From the NCBI RefSeq assembly GCF_026339735.1, contig NZ_JAPEQG010000001.1, positions 8,679,001 through 8,743,000 on the forward strand: a DNA stretch of 64,000 nucleotides, written 5' to 3'. This DNA comes from Streptomyces sp. NBC_01669. GTDB lineage: Bacteria > Actinomycetota > Actinomycetes > Streptomycetales > Streptomycetaceae. Positions 9,681 to 21,863 of this stretch are shown here, piece by piece; the stretch's first letter is position 1, and each line of letters begins with the position of its first letter. The position numbers and the translations under genes are program-made. The notes under the pieces are model-generated. The model did no database searches. It was not told where the DNA came from and saw nothing but the letters and a program-made list of their open reading frames with translations.

Positions 9681-10839
9681 GGAGCCCGTGGCCGTCGTCG
9701 GCATCGGCCAGACCAAGCATGTCGCCGCCCGCCGGGACGTCTCCATTGCCGGTCTGGTCCGCGAGGCCGCCGTCCGAGCCCTGCAGGACGCCGCACTGAC
9801 CTGGGCGGACATCGACGCCGTCGTGATCGGCAAGGCGCCGGACTTCTTCGAGGGCCTGATGATGCCGGAGCTCTATCTGGCCGACGCCCTCGGTGCGGTC
9901 GGCAAACCGATGCTGCGGGTGCACACCGCGGGCTCGGTCGGCGGCTCCACCGCACTCGTCGCGGCGAATCTGGTCTCCGCACGCGTGCATCGCACCGTCC
10001 TCACCCTGGCCTTCGAGAAGCAGTCCGAGTCCAACGCCATGTGGGGCCTGTCGCTGCCCATCCCGTTCCAGCAGCCGTTGCTCGCGGGGGCGGGCGGCTT
10101 CTTCGCCCCGCACGTGCGCGCGTACATGCGTCGCACGGGAGCGCCCGACACCGTCGGCTCGCTCGTCGCGTACAAGGACCGGCGCAACGCGCTGAAGAAC
10201 CCGTACGCGCACATCCACGACCCGGACATCACTCTGGAGAAGGTCCAGGCGGCACCGATGCTCTGGGATCCGATCCGCTACTCCGAGACCTGCCCGTCCT
10301 CGGACGGCGCGTGCGCGATGATTCTCACCGACCGGGCCGGCGCGGACCGTGCACCGCATCCGCCCGCCTGGGTGCACGGCGGGGCGATGCGCAGCGAACC
10401 GACCCTCTTCGCGGGCAAGGACTTCGTGTCACCGCAAGCAGGCAAGGACTGCGCCGCCGATGTGTACCGTCAGGCCGGGATCGCCGACCCGCGCAGGGAG
10501 ATCGACGCCGTCGAGATGTACGTCCCGTTCTCCTGGTACGAGCCGATGTGGCTGGAGAACCTCGGCTTCGCCGACGAGGGGGAGGGCTGGAAGCTCACCG
10601 AGTCCGGCGTCACCGAACTCGACGGCGATCTGCCGGTGAACCCCTCGGGCGGAGTGCTCTCCACCAACCCCATCGGTGCCTCCGGCATGATCCGCTTCGC
10701 CGAGGCCGCCCTTCAGGTACGCGGGCAGGCGGGCGAACACCAGGTGCCGGACGCCCGCAAGGCGCTCGGCCACGCCTACGGCGGCGGGGCGCAGTTCTTC
10801 TCCATGTGGCTGGTCGGAGCGGAACCGCCCACCGGCTGA
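9673..10839 (+). CDS. Second Ltp-type thiolase
   Basis: A 388-residue thiolase-like protein beginning PVAVVGIGQTKH, overlapping the upstream gene by 8 bp. It has the conserved RYSETCPSSDGACAMIL segment, the VNPSGGVLSTNPIGASG loop and the terminal ALGHAYGGGAQFF strand with the active-site region of Ltp/SCP-x thiolases. It is paralogous to the preceding gene, and paired Ltp proteins often work as heteromers with DUF35 partners. The ATG at 9673 is chosen over an upstream in-frame ATG because family sequence begins here and GAAGGGGAGG lies just upstream. It is the last gene of the acyl-CoA operon. Confidence 0.87.
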   Translation: MPKEPVAVVGIGQTKHVAARRDVSIAGLVREAAVRALQDAALTWADIDAVVIGKAPDFFEGLMMPELYLADALGAVGKPMLRVHTAGSVGGSTALVAANLVSARVHRTVLTLAFEKQSESNAMWGLSLPIPFQQPLLAGAGGFFAPHVRAYMRRTGAPDTVGSLVAYKDRRNALKNPYAHIHDPDITLEKVQAAPMLWDPIRYSETCPSSDGACAMILTDRAGADRAPHPPAWVHGGAMRSEPTLFAGKDFVSPQAGKDCAADVYRQAGIADPRREIDAVEMYVPFSWYEPMWLENLGFADEGEGWKLTESGVTELDGDLPVNPSGGVLSTNPIGASGMIRFAEAALQVRGQAGEHQVPDARKALGHAYGGGAQFFSMWLVGAEPPTG

Positions 10840-10944
10840 CCCGGCTGCCGTCCCGGGCCGGCCGAACCACCCTTGGCCGCGGCCTGTCCGGGACCGCCGA
10901 CGGTGGCTAGGCTTTGGCCGGGACGACGAGCGGGAGGAGCCGAC

Positions 10945-11187
10945 GTGGCGGAGAGCACCACCACCCAGCAGCCCTTTGCCGGCTGGGACAAGCCGGACCT
11001 CGATCTCAGCAACGCGAACTGGCAGCCGGGCACTCAGGGGGCCGGGGATGTCCAGATCGCCTTCGTCGAGGGATTCATCGCGATGCGCAACGCCGGCAGA
11101 CCCGGCAGCCCTTCGCTGATCTTCACGCCGGCCGAATGGCGGGCTTTCGTGGTGAACGCCCGCGACGGCGAGTTCGACCTCACCTGA
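10945..11187 (+). CDS. DUF397 protein
   Basis: An 80-residue DUF397 protein with the recognisable core GAGDVQIAFVEGFIAMRNA and terminal TPAEWRAFVVNARDGEFD. DUF397 proteins are small partners of XRE-type regulators (WhiJ/BldB-like systems) in Streptomyces, usually antagonising them. The GTG at 10945 is used because CGGGAGGAG lies 8 bases upstream; an upstream ATG would add unrelated residues. No XRE partner gene lies next to it here, so it is an orphan copy. Confidence 0.82.
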   Translation: MAESTTTQQPFAGWDKPDLDLSNANWQPGTQGAGDVQIAFVEGFIAMRNAGRPGSPSLIFTPAEWRAFVVNARDGEFDLT

Positions 11188-11216
11188 CGTCCGGCCTCAC
11201 GCGAGGGCCGCCCTGC

Positions 11217-11596
11217 TCAGGGCCACAAAAGTTCGCGCACCCAACCCTTTTCCATTGCACGGTAGTTGCGCCGGGTGTGGTTGCGCTGCGGGAAGGTGGG
11301 CGCGGCGAGAGCGCGGTCGGCAAGATCGCGCCCCTTGACGCTGCCCGCGTCCGAGGCGAATTCCCAGCCCCGGGCGGAGACGTTCTTGAGGATCAGGGCG
11401 CGCGCGGTCGGGTTTCCGCCGCGCCCGCCGTCGCGAGAGTCATGGCGTGCGGTTCACGGACACCTGCGTCGAGTGCGTGGAGCAGCCACTCGGTGTAGAG
11501 CTCGGTCGGAGTCTTCGGGGCGGTCCGTGGATCGAATACGGGCAGGTCGCCCCCGAAGACCTCGATGTCGCGCAGCAGCTGACGCACCTCGGTCAT
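11217..11596 (-). pseudogene. pdxH-like pyridoxamine-phosphate oxidase relic
   Basis: The N-terminal part of a PdxH-type flavin oxidase is clear (start MTEVRQ at 11596, then PTELYTEWLLHALDAGV and PHAMTLATA), but the frame ends at 11393. The next conserved piece, RALILKNV...RGWEFASDAGS, continues in a different frame, so there is a frameshift near 11410. After KGRDLAD the FMN-binding middle is missing and the sequence runs to a stop at 11217. The gene is therefore broken by a frameshift and a deletion. It faces away from the CGNR gene that IS605 copy 1 interrupts. Confidence 0.72.
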
Positions 11597-11755
11597 GGCG
11601 AGGCCCTCCCCAAGATCAATGGCCGACGCCGAAGCTGCCATCCCTCTTCTTCGGAGGGAATCCCCGCCTTCGGGCGGGGAGGGAATCCGATCCTGAACCC
11701 TGCGGCGCGGAGCGCCGCAGTTTCGTTCCGGAATGCCTCGCCCGCGGAGCTGCGC

Positions 11756-12184
11756 TCAGTCGGGCCGCTTCTGGTTCTCGATGTAGTCCTTGACCACGTG
11801 GAGGGGTGTGCCGCCGCATGACCCCGCGAAGTAGGAGCCGGACCAGAAGCGGCCGTGCATGATGGCCTGGTTGGCGTGGCCGGTGAACTCCTGCCTCAGC
11901 CGGCGCGAGGACACGCCCTTCAAACTGTTGACCAAGTTCGACAGGGCGACCCTCGGCGGGTAATGCACGAGCAGGTGCACGTGGTCTTCTCCGCCGTTGA
12001 ACTCGATCAGGTCTGCCTCGAAGTCCTCGCAGACTTTTCGCATGATCTCTTCGCAGCGTGTCAGCATCTCGTCGTTGAAGACGGTCCGCCGGTACCTGGT
12101 GACGAACACCAAATGCGCGTGGAGGTGGTGGACGACGTGACGGCCGCGCCGTACATCGGGGTTTGGTTCCCAACGTGGTGACAT
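11756..12184 (-). CDS. tnpA: IS200/IS605 TnpA, Y1 HUH transposase
   Basis: A 142-residue single-strand transposase. The HUH metal-binding motif is within DHVHLLVHY, and the nucleophilic Tyr lies in the C-terminal helix DYIENQKR. Full length for the family (about 135-150 residues) with no frameshift, so it may still be active. It would cut and rejoin the hairpin-bearing ends as single strands during replication. It is divergent from tnpB, with about 50 bp between the starts. The copy at 29.3 kb is its closest relative in the window. Confidence 0.93.
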   Translation of the reverse strand: MSPRWEPNPDVRRGRHVVHHLHAHLVFVTRYRRTVFNDEMLTRCEEIMRKVCEDFEADLIEFNGGEDHVHLLVHYPPRVALSNLVNSLKGVSSRRLRQEFTGHANQAIMHGRFWSGSYFAGSCGGTPLHVVKDYIENQKRPD

Positions 12185-12233
12185 GAACCAATGCTACGGT
12201 TAAGGTCGATTCGAGCCGGAGGGGGTGGGCTGA

Positions 12234-13433
12234 ATGATCCGTGCGTACAAGTTCCTCCTGCGACCCACCGCCCGGCAGGACCAGGCCCTTCGCGAGATGC
12301 TGCGCGATCACTGCTCGCTCTACAACGGCGCGTTGCAAGAACGCCGTGACGCCTACCGGCACAGCTCGAAGACGACGGTCCGGTACGGGCAGCAGTCCGC
12401 CCAGCTCAAGGACATCCGGGCCTTCGACCCGGAACGTCAGGGCCGTTGGTCGTTCTCGTCGCAGCAGGCCACCTTGCGCCGGCTGGACAAAGCGATGCAG
12501 GCGTTCTTCCGTCGGGTCAAGGCCGGCCGGACGCCGGGGTATCCGCGCTTCCGTGGGGTCAACTGGTTCGACACGGTGGAGTTCCCCAGGGACGGAGACG
12601 GCTGCCGTTGGGATGCCACCGCGCACGACCCGGTCACGCGTGTGCGTCTGCAGGGTGTCGGGCACGTCAAGGTGCACCAGCACCGGCCGGTGGCCGGCCA
12701 GGTCAAGACGATCAGCGTCAAGCGCGAAGGGCGGCGCTGGTACGTCATCCTCACCGCCGACCAGGAACAGCCCGAGCCGCTGCCGGCGACCGGCAGCATG
12801 ATCGGCATCGACCTGGGCATAGCGAACTTCCTCGCCGACTCGGGCGGCGAGTTCGTGCCCAACCCGCGTCACGGGCGAAAGGCCGCAGCGAAGCTCGAAG
12901 CAGCTCAGCAGGCACTGAGCAGGTGCAAGCGCGGAAGCAAGCGCCGCCGCAAGGCCGTGGAGACGGTGGCACGTCTGCACCGCAAGGTGCGGTGCCAGCG
13001 CCTCGACCACGCCCACAAGACCGCCCTCGGCCTCGTGCGGGAACACGACCTCATCGCGCACGAAGACCTCAAGATCCGCAACATGAGCAAGGCCCCCGAA
13101 CCGAAGCCCGACCCCGACAAGCCGGGCAGCTTCCTGCCCAACGGGGCCGCCGCGAAGGCCGGGCTGAACCGCTCGATCGCCGATGCCGGATGGGGGGTGT
13201 TCCTCGCGATCCTGAACGCAAAGGCTGAGAGTGCCGGGCGGGAAGTGATGGCCGTGGACCCCCGCAACACCTCCCGGTGATGCCCCCAGTGTGGGCATAC
13301 CACCAAGGAGAACCGGCCCACACAGGAGACGTTCCACTGCGTCGCCTGCGGCCACAACGCGCACGCGGACACCGTCGGGGCTCTCAACGTCCTACGGGCC
13401 GGGCTGGTCCGTCGCGAAGCCCAACCGGCATAG
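12234..13433 (+). pseudogene. tnpB: IS605 TnpB with premature stop
   Basis: The open frame encodes an RNA-guided nuclease of the TnpB family: RuvC-I Asp in GIDLGIANF, RuvC-II Glu in LIAHEDLKIRN. A TGA at 13278-13280 follows NTSR. Beyond it, in the same frame, the zinc finger (CPQCGH...CVACGH) and the RuvC-III Asp (HADTVGAL) continue to a TAG at 13431. The truncated 348-residue product therefore lacks the four-Cys finger and the third catalytic Asp and should be inactive unless the stop is read through. The other copy has CGG ACC TGC where this one has CGG TGA TGC. Confidence 0.88.
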
Positions 13434-13469
13434 CGAGAAGCCACCCCGTTCACGGGGTGGAGGAGTCAC
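13310..13469 (+). ncRNA. Probable omega/reRNA region at IS605 right end
   Basis: In TnpB systems the guide RNA scaffold comes from the 3' end of tnpB plus the transposon right end. Here the tnpB 3' end, the CCACCCCG-TTCA-CGGGGTGG hairpin and the AGGAGTCAC end are present and conserved with copy 2. The guide would be the flanking sequence from 13470. Expression is not shown by sequence; the 5' limit is approximate. Confidence 0.4.
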
Positions 13470-14090
13470 GAGCTCGTGTCCGAATCCGGCTCGCACTCGG
13501 CCTCGCCCTCACCATCCGTCACGACGGACGACGCGGCGTCGCCGACGACCTCGACACCACCGCGGGGCTGACCGCCTGGGTGCGCGAGCGGCCCGACCTG
13601 CTCGGGCTCGGCCGGGCAGGTGAGGGCTGGACAGCCGACGAGGAGATCCTGGCCGTACGGTCCCTGCGCGCCGTCGTCCCGGCGCTCTTCGCGCGTGCCT
13701 CCGCCCCGACGGGCCGAGCCCCGCCGACCCGCGCAGCCCGATGCCCGTGCCGCAGGCCCTCGACCGGCTCAACGCCGCGGCCGATGCCGTCCCGATCGTC
13801 CCGCACCTGGAGTGGCCGGACGGCGGCCGCCCCTCGCCTCCGGGCCACCCGACCGGGGGTACGCCGCGGGGGACGCCTTGCCCGCTACCCTGGCCCGCGC
13901 CGCGATCGGCTTCCTCGCCGGACCGGACCGTGCCGCTCTGCGCGTCTGCCGGGCCCCCACGGTGCGTCCGCTGCTTCGTCAAGGAGCACCCGGGCAGGAG
14001 TGGTGCACACCGTCCTGCGGCAATCGCGCCCGCGTGGCCCGCCGGCCCGAGCGGGGGCACCGCACCCCGCACTCCCAGATGGCGCAGTAG
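13470..14090 (+). pseudogene. CGNR zinc-finger/ABATE regulator relic, split by IS605
   Basis: Sequence after the IS encodes pieces of a CGNR-type putative regulator in three frames: ALGLALTIRHDG...GLTAWVRE, then PVPQALDRLNAA...VPHLEWPDGG, then LPATLARAAIGFLAGPDRAAL and the signature WCTPSCGNRARVAR, ending at TAG 14088-14090. The first codons probably lie left of the IS (ATG at 11619, MADAEAA). The gene is thus interrupted by IS605 copy 1 and carries several frameshifts, including one inside the zinc-finger Cys region. Confidence 0.72.
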
Positions 14091-14100
14091 CGTGGTGATC

Positions 14101-14532
14101 ATGACTGGCGAGCGTGATCTTCGAACCCTGCTGAGCGGCCTGCGGCCGGAGCTCAATCCCGGCCGGTACGTCTTCACCACGGTGGCCGGCGGCGCAGTCC
14201 CCGCCGGAGTCACTCCCGTGGTGACGGTCGCCGAGCCCGAGGGGCTGACCCTCGTGATCGCGGAATCGGAAGCCCTCGCCGCAGGGCTTGCGTACGACTA
14301 TGTGGCGGCCTGGATCACCCTGCGCGTCCACTCCGCCCTGGACGCAGTCGGACTCACCGCAGCCGTGGCGCTCGCCCTCACGGACGCGGAGGTCAGCTGC
14401 AATGTGGTGGCGGGCTACCACCACGACCACCTGTTCGTCCCCCACGCGCGTGGCACCGAGGCGGTGAGTGTGCTGCAGGCCCTCGCCGCGGAGTCCGACG
14501 GGAGGGTCTCCGGTCCCGGCTCCGCAAGGTGA
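14101..14532 (+). CDS. ACT-domain protein
   Basis: A 143-residue stand-alone ACT protein (tandem ACT halves). It starts TGERDLRTLLSGLRPELNPG and contains the ligand-binding strand VTLVIAESEA-type segment and the second ACT half LTDAEVSCNVVAGYHHDHLFVP. Such proteins are predicted amino-acid sensors without catalysis. It begins 10 bp after the CGNR relic; alternative GTG starts at 14092 and 14095 exist with no better ribosome site. A small conserved gene follows 23 bp downstream on the same strand and is probably co-transcribed. Confidence 0.8.
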   Translation: MTGERDLRTLLSGLRPELNPGRYVFTTVAGGAVPAGVTPVVTVAEPEGLTLVIAESEALAAGLAYDYVAAWITLRVHSALDAVGLTAAVALALTDAEVSCNVVAGYHHDHLFVPHARGTEAVSVLQALAAESDGRVSGPGSAR

Positions 14533-14555
14533 GCCGGGACACGTAACATGTCTGC

Positions 14556-15056
14556 ATGTCCTTCCTCCGCCGCCGTAGCGCCGCCACACCCGCGGGCCCG
14601 GATTTCGACGTCCTGGCCATGGACCCGGGCGACTGGCCCGGAAATCTCGGCGCCGGTCTGCTGCCCGCCCCCGACGGGAGCTGTCAGGGCGTCTTCCTGC
14701 GGTACGACCTGTTCGGCGGCCGCGGACCCGCGATGATCATCGGCAATCTCCCGGAGGGCTCGCCCGCCCGCGAGACCGAGGAGGGTCAGGTCCCCTTCGA
14801 GGTCGCGCAGCTGCTGCTGGCCCTGGAGAACGACGAGCCGGTCGAGGTGACCGGCACCGATGACATGCCCGTGATGCAGGGCGACAATCTGCTGATCGTC
14901 AGGCGCGTCAAGCTCTCCGAGACCCGGATCTCCTGCGTCCAGTTCGACCGCAGCGACGGGGTGCTCGTCACCATCGCCAGCTGGGACCGGCCGATCACCG
15001 ATGATCTGTACACCCTGCTGAAGCCGCTCCCGGCCGAGCTGTTCCAACAGGGCTGA
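14556..15056 (+). CDS. Conserved hypothetical protein (166 aa)
   Basis: A soluble 166-residue protein with no recognised catalytic motif. It starts with a basic SFLRRRS stretch, followed by an acidic, beta-rich body (GVFLRYDLFGG, VPFEVAQLLLALEND, DNLLIVRRVKLSE). No signal peptide or membrane segment. Codon use is typical for the region, and it lies 23 bp after the ACT-domain gene, suggesting a shared operon. I do not recognise the family and assign no function. Confidence 0.75.
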   Translation: MSFLRRRSAATPAGPDFDVLAMDPGDWPGNLGAGLLPAPDGSCQGVFLRYDLFGGRGPAMIIGNLPEGSPARETEEGQVPFEVAQLLLALENDEPVEVTGTDDMPVMQGDNLLIVRRVKLSETRISCVQFDRSDGVLVTIASWDRPITDDLYTLLKPLPAELFQQG

Positions 15057-15202
15057 AACGTCCCTGCTTCTCCGACCCCGGCATCCCGCAAGGGCCGTCC
15101 GTGCAGATCGGGCGGCCACGGGGTCACTTCTGTCCACGTATTCGCAGCCTCTGCCCGAGAGGCTGCTTTGTCATGTGCCTTGTCCGAGTAGTCATCGGAC
15201 CT

Positions 15203-18423
<3,221 letters not shown>

Positions 18424-19758
18424 ATGACGTCCAAGCAGAGGACCAGACTCACGCTCGCCCTGACCACCGTCGGCGCCCTGAGTCTCGCGCTGCTCACCCC
18501 CGCGGCGCAGGCAGGCGCGGACGGGGTGCGGCCCGAGTGTCCGCGCGGCCTCGACTGCGACTGGGTCCCGGCGGCCTACCAGCAGACCGGCGATCCGGCC
18601 GACAAGGAGACGTACGGCAACTACGACACCGCGGACCGGCCGCACAGCAACAAGATCAAATTCATTGTTCTGCATGACACCGAGGAAGACTTCGATACCA
18701 CCCTGAAGATCTTCCAGAACCCGCTGAAGCAGACGTCCGCCCACTACGTGGTGCGCTCGGGCGACGGTCATGTCACCCAGATGGTCAAGGACAAGGACGT
18801 CGCCTGGCAGGCGGGCAACTGGTACGTCAACACCCACTCGATCGGCATCGAGCAGGAGGGGGTCGCCGTCGAGGGTGCGAAGTGGTACACCCCCGAGATG
18901 TACAACTCGACGGCGAAGCTGGTGCGTTACCTCGCCGACAAGTACGACATCCCGCTCGACCGGCAGCACATCATCGGCCACGACGGCGTGCCGCCCACCA
19001 GTGCGGCCGGTACCAGGAACATGCACTGGGACCCGGGTCCCTACTGGGACTGGAACCGCTTCATGGCACTGCTCGGCAAGCCGACGACCGTGCCGAGCGC
19101 CCCGAAGAGCAGCCCGCTCGTCACCGTCAGTCCTCGGTTCGAGGACAACCAGCAGGCCTTCCGCGACTGCGAGAAGGGCGTCGACCTGCCGGTCCAGGGC
19201 AGCAGTGCCGTCCCGCTCCACACCGAACCCTCCACCGACGCACCGCTCTTCTCCGACCCCGGACTGCACACCGACGGCTCGCCCGGCACGAACTGCGCTG
19301 CCGACTGGGGCAGCAAGATCAGCGCGACCCACCAGGCGGTCGTCGCGGACCATGCGCCCGGATGGACGGCGATCTGGTGGTACGGCAAGAAGGCCTGGTT
19401 CCAGACCCCGGCGCACACCCGGACCACCGTCCCGACCGCCGGCTACGTCGTACGCCCGAAGGAGGGCCGGACCGAGGTGCCGGTGTACGGGGTGGCCTAC
19501 CCGGAGAAGTCCGAGTACCCCGCGGACTTCGCGGACAAGCGGGCCGGGACGCCGCTGCCGTACACGATCAAGGCCGGGCAGTCGTATCCCGGCGGGGGCG
19601 AGGCGCCGACCGGGTTCTTCTACGCCCCGACGATCGATGCGTCGTACCCGCTGGACCACTCCTACTTCCAGGGCCAGGAGAAGTATGTGACGGTGCAGAT
19701 CGGGCACCGGGTGGCCTTCGTGAAGGCGTCCGACGTGGATGTGGTACCGGTGCGGTGA
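18424..19758 (+). CDS. Secreted N-acetylmuramoyl-L-alanine amidase (Amidase_2)
   Basis: A 444-residue exported protein. Signal peptide: basic start SKQRTR, hydrophobic core, cleavage near AAQAGA. The amidase_2/PGRP domain (about 45-215) has the zinc ligands in FIVLHDTE and HIIGHDGVP...HWDPG, with the NTHSIGIEQEG strand. It would cut the bond between muramic acid and L-Ala in peptidoglycan. The C-terminal part (220-444) holds SH3-like repeats that may bind the wall. The ATG at 18424 is used because AAGAAGGG lies 5 bases upstream. Confidence 0.9.
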   Translation: MTSKQRTRLTLALTTVGALSLALLTPAAQAGADGVRPECPRGLDCDWVPAAYQQTGDPADKETYGNYDTADRPHSNKIKFIVLHDTEEDFDTTLKIFQNPLKQTSAHYVVRSGDGHVTQMVKDKDVAWQAGNWYVNTHSIGIEQEGVAVEGAKWYTPEMYNSTAKLVRYLADKYDIPLDRQHIIGHDGVPPTSAAGTRNMHWDPGPYWDWNRFMALLGKPTTVPSAPKSSPLVTVSPRFEDNQQAFRDCEKGVDLPVQGSSAVPLHTEPSTDAPLFSDPGLHTDGSPGTNCAADWGSKISATHQAVVADHAPGWTAIWWYGKKAWFQTPAHTRTTVPTAGYVVRPKEGRTEVPVYGVAYPEKSEYPADFADKRAGTPLPYTIKAGQSYPGGGEAPTGFFYAPTIDASYPLDHSYFQGQEKYVTVQIGHRVAFVKASDVDVVPVR

Positions 19759-19763
19759 GGGCC

Positions 19764-19796
19764 GGGGGCGGGGCGTCCTACGGGCCCCCCGCCCCC
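19764..19796 (+). terminator. GC-rich hairpin after the amidase gene
   Basis: Ten-base arms GGGGGCGGGG (19764-19773) and CCCCGCCCCC (19787-19796) flank a 13-base loop, starting 6 bp after the amidase stop. Probable factor-independent terminator without T-run, the common Streptomyces form. Confidence 0.7.
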
Positions 19797-19985
19797 TACC
19801 CCCGTCCCCCCGCTACCTCCCGATCCACCTGCCGCGGCGACAACGCGTGCTCGATCGCCAGGATCCCCGCCCCCACCGCCGCCGCATTCTCCCCCGTACG
19901 GCTCGGCTCGATCCGCAACAGCTGCGTGGCCAGGCGATGCGAGCGCCGGTACACCGCTTCCCGTACACCTGCGAGCAGTTGATCG
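19796..19985 (-). pseudogene. ROK-family regulator C-terminal relic
   Basis: On the minus strand the peptide LLAGVREAVYRRSHRLATQLLRI followed by AAAVGAGILAIEHALSP matches the C-terminal helix region of ROK-family transcription regulators/sugar kinases. No start, HTH or ATP-binding part remains; sequence upstream switches abruptly to an unrelated plus-strand relic. Function is lost. The ROK identity rests on this short C-terminal segment only. Confidence 0.55.
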
Positions 19986-20426
19986 TGCCCGGCGGCATCG
20001 AGTGGGCCGCGGGCCACAAGCCCGGCGACTCCACCGGCAAGTCCGGCTACGCCAACATCCCTGTCACCGCCGGGAACACCGCCCCCAAGGTGACCATCGA
20101 CTTCCCGGTCAGCGGCAAACTCATCGAGTTCGGCGACAAGATCCCGTACAAGGTCACCGTCACGGATCCCGAAGACGGCCCGGTCGACTGTTCCAAGGTC
20201 ACCGTCAACCCGGCCCTGGGACACGATGACCACGAGCGCGGACGCTCCCGACGGCACTCTGCTCGCCACCACTCCGGTTCCCCATACCGGCGGCTGGGAC
20301 ACCTATCGGTCCACCCCGGCCGTACTCGTCAAGGAACTGAAGGGCACCCACAAGCTGTACCTCGTCTTCACCTTGCCGCAGAACAACTCCTTCGACGTGG
20401 ACGCGGTCGACTTCAGGAGCTCCTGA
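19975..20426 (+). pseudogene. ThuA/PKD/CBM6-type secreted enzyme C-terminal relic
   Basis: Plus-strand frames encode GNTAPKVTIDFPVSGK...IPYKVTVTDPEDGPVDCSKVTV, a PKD-like linker, and after a frameshift near 20225 the end of a carbohydrate-binding module (DGTLLATTPVPHTGGWDTY...THKLYLVFTLPQNNSFDVDAVDF) with a normal stop at 20426. Such modules terminate large secreted ThuA/sugar-dehydrogenase proteins of Streptomyces. The catalytic part is absent, and the join to the ROK relic marks a deletion point. Confidence 0.65.
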
Positions 20427-20469
20427 CCCTCCGCCCCGTCCGACAGAGCACAGCACGCACAACAGCCTC

Positions 20470-20503
20470 CCGCGGGCCCGTTGTGTCGGCATCGGACCCG
20501 CGG
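20470..20503 (-). terminator. Hairpin downstream of the phosphotransferase gene
   Basis: Arms CCGCGGGCCC (20470-20479) and GGACCCGCGG (20494-20503) pair with one mismatch around a 14-base loop. It lies 26 bp beyond the stop of the minus-strand phosphotransferase and probably terminates it. Confidence 0.55.
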
Positions 20504-20528
20504 CAGGCATTTCCCGGACAGCGCAGCG

Positions 20529-21665
20529 TCAACGAGTGCCGACCGCGGCACGCACCGCCCGCCGGGCCATCGCGCAGTCGTCATGCAGCCGACGCAGCAG
20601 CAGCCGCTGCTCCTCGCCCGACGGCAGCGCACCCGGCCGGTCCTGAATCCCGACCGTGGCCACGCCCTCCCTCATGGCCCGCTGCACCGCCGTCTCGTAC
20701 GTACGGATCTCCCGTGTCAGGACGAGCATCAGGTTCACCAGGAACGCATCCCGCGCCGCAGGCCCTGCCGCCTGCGCCAGCTGGCTGATCTGCCGCCGCG
20801 CCACCGGCGCGTCACCCAGCACCGTCCACAGCGTTGCCAGGTCGTACCCCGGCAGGTACCAGCCCGCGTGCTCCCAGTCCACCAGCACCGGACCCGTGGG
20901 CGACAGCAGGATGTTGGAGAGCAGGGCGTCACCGTGGCAGAACTGCCCCGTGCCCTGGCGGCCGCCCGCATGCGCCAGACCGTGCAGCAGCTTCTGCAGG
21001 TCACCCAGATCACGGTCGGTGAAGAGCCCCAGCTCGTGGTAGCGCGCGATGCGGGATGCGTAGTCCAGCGGGGCCTCGAAGAGCCCCGCGGCCGGTCGCC
21101 ACGCGTTGACCCGGCTGATCGCGCCGAGCGCGGCCCGCACATCGGCGCGGGGCGGAGCCTCCGTCGGGTGCCTCGTCAGCGACGCCACCCGTCCCGGCAT
21201 TCGCTCGATGACCAGGGTGCAGTTCTCGGGATCCGCCGCGATGAGCCGCGGTACCCGGACCGGCGGGCGGTGCCGGACGAACGCCCGGTATGCCGCTATC
21301 TCGTGGCGGAACCGCTCGGACCATGCGGGAGAGTGGTCCAGTAAACACTTGGCGACCGCCGTCGTGCGCCCGGTTGTGCCGACGATGAGTACCGAACGCC
21401 CGCTGCGCCGCAGCACCTGGACCGGATTGAACTCCGGGCAGATCCGGTGCACCGAGGCGATCGCCATTCTCAGCTGTGCACCCTGCGGGCCGGACAGGTC
21501 CAGCCGCCCGCTGAGGGGGCCGGCACCCGGTCCCGCCGGCCTCCGGGGCCGGACCGTGCCGGGAGCCGGCGGTGCGGCGCGGCGGTCGAGGTATGGTCCG
21601 CCGCCCGCCCCCAGCGGACGCAGCGGCCGGGGCGGGGCGGACACGGAGGACGATGCTGTGTACAT
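20529..21665 (-). CDS. APH-family phosphotransferase
   Basis: A 378-residue protein with an aminoglycoside-phosphotransferase/choline-kinase fold. The catalytic loop [12 protein letters not shown] (Brenner HGDxxxxN) and the metal-binding Asp in LVDWEHAGW are intact. The N-lobe has [11 protein letters not shown] as the probable ATP-lysine strand. The substrate is not predictable; such genes are common in Streptomyces and need not confer resistance. The ATG at 21665 is preferred over an upstream start because the first 40 residues of the longer form are low-complexity. The first 60 residues of this version are also Pro/Ala-rich. It is divergent from nsdA. Confidence 0.82.
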   Translation of the reverse strand: MYTASSSVSAPPRPLRPLGAGGGPYLDRRAAPPAPGTVRPRRPAGPGAGPLSGRLDLSGPQGAQLRMAIASVHRICPEFNPVQVLRRSGRSVLIVGTTGRTTAVAKCLLDHSPAWSERFRHEIAAYRAFVRHRPPVRVPRLIAADPENCTLVIERMPGRVASLTRHPTEAPPRADVRAALGAISRVNAWRPAAGLFEAPLDYASRIARYHELGLFTDRDLGDLQKLLHGLAHAGGRQGTGQFCHGDALLSNILLSPTGPVLVDWEHAGWYLPGYDLATLWTVLGDAPVARRQISQLAQAAGPAARDAFLVNLMLVLTREIRTYETAVQRAMREGVATVGIQDRPGALPSGEEQRLLLRRLHDDCAMARRAVRAAVGTR

Positions 21666-21863
21666 GGGCGAGACAGATCCCTTCGTGCGCCGACAAGTTG
21701 CCTGCACCGCCCCGGCCGGCGGCCGTTCGGCACCCTGGGGAGTACCTAGGGCTGCCGGACGGGGTGGCGCTTTCCTACCTGACACCGGATCGCGGGTTGC
21801 GGACCATCTGGCGGACCCTGGCGAACCCTGGCGAATAGTCGCAACGCATCTGACAGGGGGTTA

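Larger units (their letters stand above)
11642..13469 (+). mobile_element. IS200/IS605-family element, copy 1
   Basis: About 1.83 kb with divergent tnpA (minus) and tnpB (plus). Subterminal hairpins are visible: left end TCCCCGCC...GGCGGGGA near 11659-11682 and right end CCACCCCG-TTCA-CGGGGTGG at 13441-13460, followed by AGGAGTCAC. The second copy at 29.2 kb has the same end architecture, which fixes the borders to within a few bases. As expected for this family there is no terminal inverted repeat or target duplication. TnpA is intact; TnpB has a nonsense codon. Confidence 0.85.

Noticed and set aside
6801-9833. 1010-codon open frame on the minus strand
   Set aside because: Antisense to the hydratase, DUF35 and thiolase genes; composition (GAGG, VGVG) is a codon-bias shadow.
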